The translations under genes were made by a program, and so were the position numbers. Under the pieces are notes generated by a model. It made no database searches and was not told where the DNA came from. It was given only the letters and a program-made list of their open reading frames with translations. 64,000 nucleotides of DNA, taken from Epiperipatus broadwayi. Lineage: Eukaryota > Onychophora > Udeonychophora > Euonychophora > Peripatidae. The stretch is from NCBI GenBank assembly GCA_028023455.1, contig JAQFVV010012400.1, positions 12,281,748 through 12,345,747 on the forward strand, in the 5' to 3' direction. Shown in pieces: positions 11,111 to 23,667 of the stretch. Position 1 is the stretch's first letter. Each line of letters starts with the position of its first letter.

Positions 11111-11739
11111 CATATTATATCCTTTGAGTTTGCCCAAAGCTCCATTAGATTTTAGACTTAGTTATGTATAACAGTGTTTGATAAAATTTTCCTCATGAGC
11201 TATATATATTTTAACAGACAAACTTTCTAGACAATGCTAAGTTTGAATTAAAGTCATATTCTTATGGATTGCATAATTTTACTTAGTATGCAAACTAAAC
11301 ATTTAATCATAAAAATTTATAAGCAAAAATTATTTTATTTAGCATCAATTCATAAGGTAATTTAAAAGCCAAAGACATAATTGAGAAGTTTATGGGTTAG
11401 CAATGTTTATAAATTATTTTAATAGTTTGGAGATTGGAAAAAAAAGGAGGGGGATGTAAAATTACAAAACTACTTTGGGGGAATGAAAATAGATGATCAT
11501 AATTTTACAATAATAAATTAAAATACAATAATTAATAAAATCAAACTGTCATAGCAAAATTCAAGAATTAATCAAAGTATTGAGCAATCGGTTTAACTAG
11601 AATTGTATGTGTGTGCTGATGCATGTATGTGTAGATTATAGGGTTAATTATTGACTAGTAATTATCATGTATTATCTCATTGGAAAGCTCCTTTAAAGAA
11701 GAATTAATTTGTTTTGATAATCATTCATAGAGGCCAATT
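11111..11739. other. AT-rich non-coding stretch
   Basis: No recognisable gene or repeat; one purine-rich tract at about 11,438-11,456 (AAAAAAAAGGAGGGGGATG). Confidence 0.45.
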
Positions 11740-12690
11740 TTCATTGAAGATTGTTAAAAAAAAGCAGAAAGCAACAGCATCGCAGATGGCATGTCTCTGC
11801 ATGCTATTCCAGCATTACTTCTACAAAAAACTCATACCCTCCTTTACAACCTAAGAATTAAATAAGGGTATAATCACATAATTAAATTAATACAGCCGAC
11901 TGACACACCACCCCCAAAGAAAAGTATCTGGCTATATAAAATAGCACAAAACATCCATCAGTATGTCAACATTATGCTTGATGTCATTGCCAACAAAATA
12001 AATATTTGGAGTGCTCAGAAATTAATGAATCTGGATCAAAATTTACAAAATACAAAATTAGGCATAACCAATTATAAAATAACAATGTTGTTCAAATATT
12101 GGGCTTTAGAATCCAAATATTTGGACTTTATCATTAAAATAAACCTGGATACCATGTCTACATTGTGGTTCCAGTACTTTAAATGGAATATCATCAAAGT
12201 TGACCCAGTATCCCCAAACTGCAGAAGAGAAGATGAGACATATTATCATATCAATTCATGCAATGGACTTGGAACAATAAGATCTATTATTTATCAAAAC
12301 ATAAACTACCTCATTATATCATTACAAGACTACATTAAAAAAACAATTTCCACTCACTAGAATGTCAATTTTCATCACATACTCAATCTGGTATGCGAGG
12401 TGCAAGAAAATGTATTCGCAGCCTTCCCCTGGTGAAAGATTGTTCTTTATACAATCAATGCAAAAGATAAACAAAGTGATAAATTACTATCATCAAGATT
12501 CATATATGAGGAGACATGGAAGCTATTCCAAACACCTATGAACTTTATATCACAAGGACTATCTCTACATTAATCAGCTTCAAACCATATGAACTATACA
12601 AGATTTATCTAATACGCAATTATAATGCATGGTGATCTATGTATGTTTTGAGACAATGTAACCTTGTTTAGCCTAAATAAAATTATTATT
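11740..12690 (+). pseudogene. non-LTR retrotransposon C-terminal fragment
   Basis: Plus-strand frames include a pre-finger block near 11,900-11,960 (DTPPPKKSIWLYKIAQNIH) and an open stretch at 11,974-12,360. That stretch carries a cysteine/histidine cluster of the type C-x(4)-E-x-E-T-x(2)-H-x(4)-C at about 12,218-12,262, typical of the domain after RT in LINE ORF2 proteins. The piece continues in other frames to about 12,600. Stops interrupt it on both sides and no RT catalytic block is left, so it is a dead fragment. The clade is uncertain. Confidence 0.6.
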
Positions 12691-13866
12691 TAAAAATAAT
12701 AAAAAGTTTTTCTTTCATTTTATTCCTTCAGGGGAATTTCCATGATTGGGAAAATATTAAAGAAAACCACATGATATTTGTGAAGTGGGAATGTATAATT
12801 AAAAAAAAAACAGTTAATCAACCAATTAAAATATAGACATAAATGGTTTGGCAAGTCAATCATTCAGGAAAGGAAAGAAAGTATCCAGAGAGTATAAAGG
12901 GTTAATCCCTCCTTTAGGGTGGCTATTCTTCATCGGTTATCTAGAGAAATCTTGTTGGGTTCAATAAGCAATTTTTCAATACAAAAATTGTAAGTTTGAT
13001 ATTAATTTTGCCATTCTGTTTCCTGAATGAGAAACTTCATCAAATTTTATAATATTGTTACAAAATGAGCTGTGAATAAATTTCTATATTAGGCACATCC
13101 TTTCTTCTCCAAATGTTGACCAACTTCATGATTTTTCTTTCATCCAAATGTACCCAATTTATCAGTGATCAGCAAATAATGAAGCTTAAACTGCATGAGG
13201 AATTTTGCTCAGGAAAAATCGATGAAACACTGTGTTCTATGAATAATTATTGCAAATTTAATTTTATTAAATTTAAAAGAGTTAGCTATTTGTATTATCC
13301 AAAATTATGAGAGAAAATAATTCTGATTTCTTAAAATAAGGTGGAACTGAATGCTAAAATCCCATATGAAGTATAAAATCATCGTAAATGGAATGGAAAA
13401 TACATTAGTAAATGGACTTCCTGCAGTAAAGCCAAATTGATTCATTATACATGTCAAAACTTAAAAACTAGTTATTTTCAACTATGAAAATGCTATTAAT
13501 GCCAAGAACGCAAATGGATTAAGGATTATAACTAAAAATGAAAATGTATTACATTCCATTATAAGGATTGATCATATATAAAAGTGACTCCTCCAATAAG
13601 GGCCTTGGAAGAATAATTTGCAACTAAAAGGGACATGGCTTTTGTCCTAAAACTTGAAGCAGAAATGATAAATCTCAAGGAGTGCTTCAATGAAATAGAT
13701 CAGAATTTCGCAAGGAATTATCTGTGATATGTGCGCACATGGAACAAAATCAAATGATAACACAAACCAAAATTTAAAGTAGGAATCTGCAGTAAAATTG
13801 GGGAGATCGAAAGGACAATTCAGGAGAAATGTATGAGTATAATTTTATCATGTGTTATTAGTTTCT
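12691..13866. other. AT-rich non-coding stretch
   Basis: No supported feature. A short charged segment on the plus strand around 13,660-13,850 could be a decayed retroelement ORF1 but has no diagnostic motif. Confidence 0.45.
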
Positions 13867-13970
13867 AACATTTAATCTAAAAGAAAAGTTAATCATATAT
13901 ATATATCAGTTTAAAGTTAACATTTAATCTAAAAGAAAAGTTAATCATATATATATATCAGTTTAAAGTT
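13867..13970. repeat. perfect 52-bp tandem duplication
   Basis: A 52-base unit beginning AACATTTAATCTAAAAGAAA and ending CAGTTTAAAGTT occurs twice in a row (13,867-13,918 and 13,919-13,970) with no differences that I can see. The identity indicates a recent duplication. Confidence 0.9.
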
Positions 13971-15269
13971 AATCTATGTTAAGGGATTTTTTTTTGAAGG
14001 GAGTGAGAGATATTGTTAAATGAAATGTTTTTAATCAGATCAGGTATTAGTATCAAATACTTAGGCTTATTGGAATGTTTTATAAAGATTGTGTGAATGT
14101 TGTGATAAAACATCATCATTATGTGATAAAAGTATAGAAAGATGGTTTTAAAAGTTAATACACATTTCTTCTTATTATTGTAAAGTTAATGTGAGTTAGA
14201 TATAAGCCAATTAAGGCCTGAAAAAATTGTTAGCTAATGTTTTAGTATACTATTTCATGAGAGGAGTGTATATGTGAACTTTTCACTTGTACAAATTGGT
14301 GTTAGACCCTTGTACATATGGAGAGACAAAGAATCCCCATCAAGCTAGAGTAGCCATAGTTTATCTCACTCACTAAGATGTGATTCCATTTTTATAAAGT
14401 ATTTAAATGCTGTGGAGGAGTTCCCCACTTGGTTATTTTCTGCATCATAAGATGATTCTTTATTGATGATCAGAGGGTGTTAGATATACTCATGTTTTCC
14501 TGTATGACTAGGGATAAACCCTAGCATACTTCAATCTTTGTGAAAAGGTATTTTCTCTTCTCCGGGTCACTGCCTACCCTCATATTATTGTTGACATTTC
14601 TTATGAGTGTATGAATTTCAAATACAGCAAAGTATTATTTTTAAATGTTGTTACAGGGTCATAAAATTGATTTAATGTCAGGATGAGTGCAGATAGTATA
14701 TGTGCGATTATTATACTGAAACATTGCTTTATTTAAATACTTTAATGAATTAATAAAAGCCAAAAATAATAACGAAGTCAAACATTAAACTTAAGAATTA
14801 AATAAGACCTGAGATTATAGTAAGTGGTGCGTATATAGAATTATCTAGAAAGTATATTCACAGACAGCTGAGAACCTCACTGGAATGGTAAGATCACTGA
14901 AGTATTATTATCATAAGAACATTGATATAGATTGTATACCATGTATGATTGTATACCATGTATTGCACTCTCAGTTTTTGCTCCATTTATTGATTATTTA
15001 TTAACCCCTTCGTTAGATATTATTAGAAATTATTAAATAAATTATTGAAATAAGGTTTAGCCTAAATATTTTCATTGAATTTGCAATTTGGCACCTGGCA
15101 AATCTTATTATTATTCTATTCCATCACTATTGATCCTGAGGGAGGTCACATGAGAGGTGGTGTTGGCGGTGGTGTAAACGTCATATTTTTAAGAGTTAGA
15201 CATGGCGCTTGAGAAAAGATAGGTTGTTGATAACGGTAATTGTCATCGGCTTTACTAAATAAAGGTTTC
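13971..15269. other. AT-rich non-coding stretch
   Basis: No gene recognised. A short direct repeat (ATTGTATACCATGTAT, twice) lies at about 14,931-14,964. The segment at 14,300-14,600 is less AT-rich than its surroundings but has no frame or motif I recognise. Confidence 0.45.
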
Positions 15270-16370
15270 AGCATATATAGAATCACATCACCCCTAGACA
15301 TATATATAAATTCCATACCTACATACGCATATCCAAATATATACACATACATCTTTTAAACATACATATATACTCAGATACACATACATCCGCAGACATA
15401 ATATACAAATCCACATATACGTCTATAAATACACATCCATATATATACCCTCAACTTACATATAAATTACACATATATATATAAAATATACAAAATATAT
15501 CCAATACACCATTTTTTAAAATTACCTTTTAAAACTATTTTATTTCTATTTTTTTAAATTTTTATTAAAAAATCCTTTTAAAAATTACTTTTTTATTAAT
15601 ATTACTTTATAATTTTCCTTACATCATTTCTTATTATCTAACTTGTTTAATTACTATCTAATATATAATATCTCTATTACTTTAATATGTGTAATTTTAA
15701 TTTTTTAAAACTTTTATTTTTATATCACTAATTTAGATATTTTTTAAATACTACTACCTTTATCTTCCTCCTCGACTTTAATTAAAGACAATAGTATTAA
15801 AGAAAAATATAAATTAGTAATATAAAGATAAAAGTTTTAAAAAATTAAAATTGTAGATATTAAAGTAAAAGAGATATATATTAGATAATAATTAAACAAG
15901 TTAGATAATAAGAAACGATGTAAGGAAAATTAGGTTGTCGTCGAATAGCTACTATATCCCACTCGATGGTGCAGTTTTCAAGCTTAAACTATAAAATATG
16001 ATCATTCCCGGCCGTTAATTATAATCATTTTGACGTGTTTTTTGTAATGCGAAAATAAAATATGGTGGCTCATCGACGACAACCGAAAAGTATAAAATAA
16101 TATTAATAAAAAAGTAATTTTTAAAAGAATTTTTTAATAAAAAAACAAACAAAAATAATATAATTTTACAAGGTAATTTTAAAAAATGGTATATATGGAT
16201 GTGTATTTATAGATGTATATGTGGATTTGTATATATATGTCTGTGGATGTATTTGTATCTGAGTATATATATGTATGTTTAAAAGATGTATGTGCATATA
16301 TTTGGATATGCATATATAGATGTAGGTATGGAATTTGTATATGTGTCACGGGGTGATGTGGATCTATATA
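15270..16370. repeat. 1.1-kb palindrome with a MITE inserted in its right arm
   Basis: The left arm (about 15,270-15,760) is the inverted complement of the right arm (about 15,780-16,370), with a spacer near 15,765. Matching landmarks include ATCACATCACCCC at about 15,282 against GGGGTGATGTGG at about 16,350. The other pair is CTTACATCATTTC (15,618) against the complementary GATGTAAGGAAAA at about 15,917. The right arm is interrupted by the short element at 15,931-16,086, which is absent from the left arm. Much of the arms is (ACATATAT)-type simple sequence. It may be a foldback transposon or an inverted duplication. Confidence 0.8.
15931..16086. mobile_element. short MITE with GGTTGTCGTCGA termini
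   Basis: This insert of about 155 bases has inverted termini GGTTGTCGTCGA and TCGACGACAACC. It interrupts the right arm of the palindrome at a place where the left arm is continuous, which proves it is an insertion. It is clearly less AT-rich than its surroundings. No coding capacity. The family is not assigned. Confidence 0.75.
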
Positions 16371-16374
16371 TATG

Positions 16375-16680
16375 TATATAGGAAATATATGTGTATATTT
16401 TGATTTATATATGTGTATTTATATATATATGTAAAATGATGGTTATGTATTTATATTATTCAAATATTGTAGCTCTGATGAAGACTGCTAGACAGTCAAA
16501 ACTGTAAAGAAAATAAAGAAATTTTTTAAGAAAATTTGTTTGCATTGAAGTGTATATAAAAGAAGTATTATAAGCAATATATATATGAAGATATGCAAAG
16601 AAAGTGAAAGAGAAGAATAAGAAAATATACTTCTGATAAAAAGAGAATATACAGTTATTAAGTTCATTGACATGTTTATT
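16375..16680 (+). repeat. hammerhead-like terminal repeat, copy 2
   Basis: This is the inverted partner of 10,900-11,110. The core at 16,475-16,504 is CTGATGA, a GACTG/CAGTC stem with loop, then AAAAC. It abuts the right arm of the 1.1-kb palindrome. Downstream, TTTGCATTGAAGTGTATATA and AAGCAATATATATATGAAG recur at 19,800-19,860. Confidence 0.6.
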
Positions 16681-16759
16681 TTTTAAAATTCATAATATAG
16701 GATACTGTATATAATGACTTATAATTACATGTAAATATGTATGTAAAAACAAGTACTAA

Positions 16760-16880
16760 TTGTATAATTATAAATATTTGAATATTGAAGTTCTGATGCT
16801 GACTGCTGGGCAGTTGAAAATGTAAGAAAATGTAGAGGAATAATTTTTATTTTATAAGCTGCATTGTAAAGTTTTTAATG
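16760..16880 (+). repeat. hammerhead-like terminal repeat, copy 3 (diverged)
   Basis: The core at 16,793-16,820 reads CTGATGCTGACTGCTGGGC and then AGTTGAAAA. The GACTGC/GCAGTT stem (one G-U pair) and GAAA are kept; the last A of CTGATGA is changed to C. Downstream sequence is a diverged version of the other copies. Confidence 0.5.
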
Positions 16881-18965
16881 AAGATGTAAATGGTGTTCAT
16901 ATCTACAGGGCTTTACTCTGCTTTCTGATGAAAACAAATTATCTTTTATCTCTGAAATCTTCCTATTATTTTATAAAATCCAGTCTGAATTCCAATTTCA
17001 GGGCCGCTTAATTAATTCTATTATAAGTTATCACCAATTTATTTTACTAATTACTTCACTTTTTATGTGATTATTTATTAAATAATTTATTTACTTTAAG
17101 ATGCAATATGTACTTCATTTCCTATGAGATGCACTTATATATACTATGTGTGTGTGAAAGTATGCATGTAATTTCTGGAATTATTCTTTTCAATTAAAAG
17201 GAAATAAGAATCATTAATTGATTTAGAAAATTTCAATAAATGCAAAAAATATTTGTCTGAGAATTAATAATTTATAAGAACACTTTATACTATACAGTAT
17301 TTGAAATTAAACAAGGATATTTTCCTCAATATATGAGTATTATTTACTCTGCCAACAGATCAAGACTACCTCAATTATGCTATTATTATAGGGTTAAAAG
17401 TTTACTTCTGCTATAATATAAACTCTCATCTAATGTTCTGAAATCAGATCTTTATGACAATCTTTTCTTTCTGAGTGAAACAGTTACTGTAAAAATAATT
17501 GAATGTTTATTTGCTCAAATGTTATATGACATTAACCAAAGTGATAGATGTTTCTTTGATCCAGGAATGTATGTATATTCTTTGAGTCATTCATGCTACC
17601 ACTATAATAAATTGCACAGAGGAAAATTAAATGTTTAGACATGCAGAAAATCATGTGAGTTTAAGTATTTCAAATGAAAGGTTGACTTCAATCAGAACCC
17701 TTTAGTTCTCAAGTTCATCATGCATTAAGCTAAAAACATTGAGTAGAATAAAATCATATATAATTTAAATAATGAATTAATAGGTCAAAGATACTTTAAC
17801 TCACATCTATCACTCTACCTTTGCATAAAACTGCACAGGTGACATAATCAAATGAATAATTTTAAGGGTGATAATATAATATCAAAGCATCAAAATAAAG
17901 ATAATTTTTAGCCGCTGAGTGTCTTTTTATATTGAGCTAATAATATCAATCATTTTATAAGAACAATACATTCATTTCTATAAGAAAACAGTTGAGGTTC
18001 TCTAAACTTTTTTTTTTTAAATCTGTTCAGTCTTGGCTAGATATAACTAGATTTAACCTGAGTGGTGTGCTTTTGTTAACTATAAATTTTGGGATCATTT
18101 TTTTTCTCCAAATATCTCTCTCTATATATATATTTCAAGAATAAGGGATGAAGGTTTTAAATATATCTTTAAAAATATTACTCATAAAAATAGATGAATT
18201 GAGTTCTTCTTTATATTAGACATGCTAATCTTTAATTGAGGTTTAAAGTTTATATATGGACCAGACATAATCTGCAGTTTATAAATGTTTAGTAATAATC
18301 ATTAATATGTTTTTCTGAAATGATTAGTGTCAAAAGTTGTGAGGCAAACAAATTGAAATTTTTAAACAAATTGTAATAAGATACTGTGTTCTGAAGCCAA
18401 CAATTGTAAAAGAAAGATCAAGGAAGTGTATTTTATTATCAATGATAACAATGCCATCAATAGACGCGACACATGTTTTGCTATTTCAAGAAAATGGACA
18501 AATTAATTTGCATACGCATTTGCATACATTATTGTTTAGTAACATTACAGCAATGGTTTATAACCTATTTTGGCCATGAATATGAGGGAAAACCTCGAAA
18601 GTACTAGGCCTAGATTAATTTAATTTGATTTTTTTACTACTGACAACTTCTTCTTCAGCGGGTTAAATCACTTATATATCCTATTGATCAATACTGAAAA
18701 AAATGATGAAGACATATGAGATTAATACCTAAGCTAATTGTGGAGTATTGATTTAGCAGTAATGTGCATCTTGAAAGTCATTTGCCTTTTCATATGTTTT
18801 TTATTTAAATGTTTCAAGAATAAAACCAATAAAATATCACGTCTCTATCACATGACTTCAATTTATGTCATTGTTATTTCAGCAGCATTATTTTTTACAT
18901 ATCTTTTTCAATTTGGGCTAATATTTTGATTGTTAAGAACAAAGGTAAATTAAGGCTTCCAGAAA
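16881..18965. other. AT-rich non-coding stretch
   Basis: No gene supported. Short TC/TA simple sequence occurs at about 18,116-18,132. A 63-codon frame at 18,738-18,929 is hydrophobic by composition only and is not called. Around 17,810-17,840 a weak tRNA-A-box-like string recalls the SINE-like element at 27,960 but is too short to call. Confidence 0.45.
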
Positions 18966-19110
18966 GAAGGTGCATTATATACTAATGGTGCAAGGGCACG
19001 ATCCAAGGTCTAAAGCTCGTCACTGATGAAAGCCCTAAGCTTAAACCTAATCTGGGGGCATTGGATAGAATAGAATTGGACAAGGGTTTACTAAGTAATA
19101 CCATCATTAT
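18966..19110 (-). mobile_element. MITE family M1, degenerate fragment
   Basis: It shares GATCCAAGGTCTAAAGCTC and CACTGATGAAAGCC with the M1 copy at 1,246-1,520, then diverges. No termini are recognisable. Confidence 0.5.
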
Positions 19111-19562
19111 CTATTAATTATTAAAGCTTATAATAGGTGGAGCAAATATGGTGAAAGAAAAAAGAATATGTGATGGAATAGAGATTTTAAATACATGTTA
19201 AAAAATATTTGTGGATGAAGAGAGATGAAGTTGAGTTATTTTTTATATAATTAAAAAATGAATATTAATCACATGCAGTGCATTATTTATGATTCCAGTT
19301 TTTGATTAATCTCATTACATATAGTGAGTTTTTTTTTTAGTAATTATCCAAATGCAGGTTGATTAGTTAAAAATTTAAATTAGATATATTAAAGTAGCTA
19401 CACTAGAGATAATCTCTAATTTTATAAATGATTGGCAATAATCATTAATAAGGTTTCCATCTAAAATGGTTAATATATAAAATTTTAAGTGCAAAAAATA
19501 TTACACTTATAAATCAAATCATAATAATTTGGTACTGGTAAATATATTGCTTACAATAACTC
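19111..19562. other. AT-rich non-coding stretch
   Basis: No gene or diagnostic repeat seen. Confidence 0.4.
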
Positions 19563-19870
19563 CTTCATATATACTTTAATGCAAAAACATTTTTTTAAAT
19601 GATTCTTTTATTTTCCTGACAGTTTTTATGGTCCTGCAGTCTTCATCAGAGTAATCTTAATCACCTCTACCTTTTACTTTTACAGCTATTTTAAAAAGTG
19701 GAGGAAATTAAGATCACTGATGAAGACTGTAGGACAGTTGAAACTATTAAAAAAGTAAAGGAATCATTTTAAAAATTGTTTTTGCATTAAAGTGTATATG
19801 TAGGAAGTTATTGTAAGCAATATATATATGAATATATGAAGAAATGCAAAGAAAGTAAAGGGAGAAAAAT
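19563..19870. repeat. head-to-head pair of hammerhead-like terminal repeats
   Basis: Two copies of the repeat face away from each other: a minus-strand copy (19,563-19,655) and a plus-strand copy (19,690-19,870), separated by a short spacer. The plus copy keeps the best core in the window at 19,717-19,745: CTGATGA, a GACTGT/ACAGTT stem with a short loop, then GAAAC. All core positions of a hammerhead ribozyme that I can check (CUGAUGA and GAAA) are present. A convincing stem III and cleavage site are not visible, so catalysis is not established. Confidence 0.65.
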
Positions 19871-20330
19871 AAGAATATACTGATAAATACTGAACAAATG
19901 ATGTAGGAGTTTATGACAGGGGCCAATTGATGGGGTGGTCATTTGTATTTTTCAAATGGAATGGAGATTTTTAATATATCTCAAAAGTTATTATATATGG
20001 AAAAATAAATGAAGTTGAATTATTTTATGTGTTCACATATAATTAAAAAAATGATATATTAATCTTTAATTTAAGATCTAATGTTTATATCTAGAAATGA
20101 AGATAATCTCTTATTTAATAAAATTAGTAATAATCATTATTATATTTCTTTAAAGGGGTTGATGTTAAAATTTCTGGAAGCAAAAAAATTAATACCTGTA
20201 AATTAAATTGTAATTATTAAAATTTTTGCTGTTATTCATAGTGTTACTATTTATTTTTATGAAGGGTTGTTCAGCCAAATCTACTGTGTGGAAATGAAAC
20301 ATAGATCATAAACTAATATAGTTTAAAAGC
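19871..20330. other. AT-rich non-coding stretch
   Basis: No feature recognised. Confidence 0.4.
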
Positions 20331-21538
20331 AAGTGAAAATTTGCATTTAAAGATCCTCTGTAAGACCCTAAAAATATAATAGAAAGATATTAAAATGCAT
20401 TTAATATATTTTTCAGTTTGCTGAATAATATTACTATTGAATCTAATATTGTAAAGGCACATTTTCATTTGATAAACATATGAAATAAATGAGCAATAAT
20501 AGAATTTTTAAAAGAATTTTCTAACACATTTAATCATAGTCCATTTGTATTATAAAGATCATTAAAAAAACTAGAGAAGTGTTCTACTAATTATGTAGAT
20601 TGGAAAGATATAACAGAATAGTAAGACAATGGAACTTTACAATTAGGCAAGGTCTTAATAATCTTCCACAAAGAAAAGTTTGCTGCAGAGGTATAAAAAA
20701 TACCAAGAAAATAGATTGGAAGTTTGGTGTGTTATACATATAATTGACATTAACGTTTTGCCTGTTGCTTCAGTTTTTTTAAAGAATTTAAATAAATTTA
20801 CTCCATGATTGTTGTGACTCATCACCATAATCATTACATGATGATGATGAGTCACAATGATCATTTTATTTTGCTTAGTATTTGCAATTGCAGCAAATAT
20901 CTTTATTGGTGTTTCTTAATGTTTTTTGTTTTTGTGCAGATTACTGAGACAAAATTGGATTTCCTAGATTAATAATGCCCTGAGTGTACCAAATACATTT
21001 ACTGAAATACACTGGACTAATACTGAAAGTACAATCCAAGATTACTTAATTTTCCAAGTACATCAATGACTGTTCATTCTTCAAGCAGTTTAGATCAATG
21101 ATGAGATTGGTTGACTAAAGGCTTAAAGGTAGTCAAATTCCTTAAGTAAGAAAAATTAAAACAATTTCAAATTGAAAATTTACTCGTATCTAATTTACCT
21201 CTTTAATATTCAAACATCATTTGATTTACATAATAACAAATGAGTCAATAAATAAAATGCTCATTGATTATTTAAATGAAGACATTAATCATAATTTTTG
21301 AAATTAGTTGACATAAAAAGTTGCTATTTTCAAAAAGAATCTTATTGCACAGGGGTTAGTATACTTGTTTTCTATACTTAAATCTGGCATTCAATTCTGA
21401 ATATTGTAAGTATATTAATTTCTATATCTAAAGGCATGTAAAATAACGAGGTAATAAACTATATCATGAGATAGAATTTGATTATGAAGATCTATCATTG
21501 CCATATTTTAACATAATTTGTGCATTTCAAATTTAAAG
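20331..21538 (+). repeat. 1.2-kb direct repeat, copy 2
   Basis: Partner of 1-1,246, in the same orientation and about 20.3 kb away. It includes the conserved hairpin (20,812-20,824 with 20,845-20,857). Small indels relative to copy 1 show it is not very recent. After 21,538 the sequence no longer resembles the flank of copy 1, which there enters a MITE. Confidence 0.8.
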
Positions 21539-22989
21539 TTACATAATAAAATTTAATGATCCCTTATAAAGATGAATAATTAAGCAACGAATTTTGAAGA
21601 AAGATGTTGTTTCTTAGTCAACTCAGATGACCATCCTACTATTGATTAACGATTGCTAAAGACAAAAATACATCTGTGATAATATAGTTATTACTTCAAG
21701 TTTGTAACTTTTAATTACATTTTTTTTATAACAAAATATCTAAATTACTAACACTTAAAGGAGCTGCTTTAATTTGCTATATTTTTTATTATTTGTTTTA
21801 AACAGAATTTTAAACACACTTAGATATCTTTCAAGTATTTGCCTAAATTACAACAATAAATAAGTTATAAAACAGACTTTTATATTTTACCACAGTTTAT
21901 ATAAATCATAAGATGTTTTGAGTCATCTTCATGTAGGTAACTGTGTATGAGCTCATGTGATGTTTGATTATCTAAGCAATAACCTAAGAACAACAGCTCC
22001 ATTCAGTTGATCAAACTGTTTTTTCTTCTAAGATTGAAAATCAATTCATAAATGTGTAGCTCATCATCTCCCCTTGTATTCCATTTTGGAGGTGTTATTT
22101 ATTGCAAGCCTGAGTTATCAATAAATATCATATAGTAGTTCTTATTATGTCACTATCTAGTATTGTTTTATGCATATTTCCAGATCAGTTTCTGAATCAT
22201 GACTTGCAACATAAGATTATGTCATGTTTTGAGGTTTCATATTAAATCACACAAGAACATCATCAATCTACCACTGCATAAAAATGCATGATTACTAACT
22301 TTGAAATTTATGATTCATACTAAATGGTGATGTGCAATTACATCTTGATAAATAATACATCTGTATTATAGAAATTAATTTGAAGTATATTTAGGCAAAA
22401 CTAAGATAATTAAAGATTATAATGCATAAAAATTTAATATTTATTATAGGAACTGTAAAAATATTGAAACTGTTTCTAAACAAGGTATTTATTTCTACAG
22501 TATTAATGTGAGTTATTTCACAAATAAATTATTGATGTATATATTTTTTAAAACTATGATACTATCTTGTAATGTAGAATATAATGATGATTCATCAAAA
22601 ATTAAGTACAGTTTCCAATACAAACAATCATTTCTATCTATTTTTTAAATTTATCAAGAACTTAAGTTAGTGTAGAATCTGATCATTGTAAGTTTTTTGC
22701 CCCTTTACTATCCCTTAAATACACGCACAGAATTTGTGATTTCAATTCAATTTATCATTTTTTTAAACTCAAGCTCACAAAAATCAAGAAAGTATTGGCA
22801 GATACAGGCTTAGTATGGTACCAGGTATATTAATTGTGATGTTTGTTTGAGGCAATTAAATCATTGATGAATTTGTTTGGAACTGGATTTTAAAATAGAA
22901 TAGCAAAAATTGTATGTTTAGACACTTTTGCCTACAGAAGTGTAATGTTAATATGCTGTAAAAATGTCCCACCTTACATAATCTGGATA
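21539..22989. other. AT-rich non-coding stretch
   Basis: No gene or structured repeat recognised. Confidence 0.45.
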
Positions 22990-23632
22990 GGTTTTTCTGA
23001 ATGGCATAATATTCATTAAGTGATGGAAATAATAATAGCAGTAATAGTTATAATAGTATTTATTAAATGACGAAAATAATAATAGCAGCAGTAGTGGTAA
23101 TAAGTTTCATTAAGTGATGGAAATAACTATAGGAGTAGAGTGTTTGTAACATTCATTTAGTAATGGAAGTAATAATAGCAGTAGTAGTGATAGTAATATT
23201 CATTAATAGCAGTAGTAGTAGTAATAATATTCATTAAGTGATGGACATAATAATAGCCCTAGTATAGGTAATAATATTCATTAAGTGATGGAAATAATAA
23301 TAGCAGTAATAGTAGTGATAATATTCATTAAGTGGTGGAAATAAGAACAACAGTAGAAGTGATAATAATATTCATTTTGTGATGAAAATAATGCTGTAGT
23401 AGTAGTAGTAATATTTATTAATAGAAGTAATAATATTAAGTGATGGAAATAATAATAGCAGTAGTAATGGTAGTAATATTCATTAATAGCAGTAGTAGTG
23501 GTAATATTCATTAAGTAATGGAAATAATAATACAGTTGTAGTGATAATAATATTCATTACATGATGGAAATAATAATAGCAGTAGTACTGGTAGTAATAT
23601 TCATTAAGTGATAAAAATAATAACAGCAGTAC

Positions 23633-23667
<35 letters not shown>

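Noticed and set aside
20655-20864. 69-codon minus-strand frame in the second direct repeat
   Set aside because: It is not preserved in the first copy of the repeat and spans the hairpin; no known domain.
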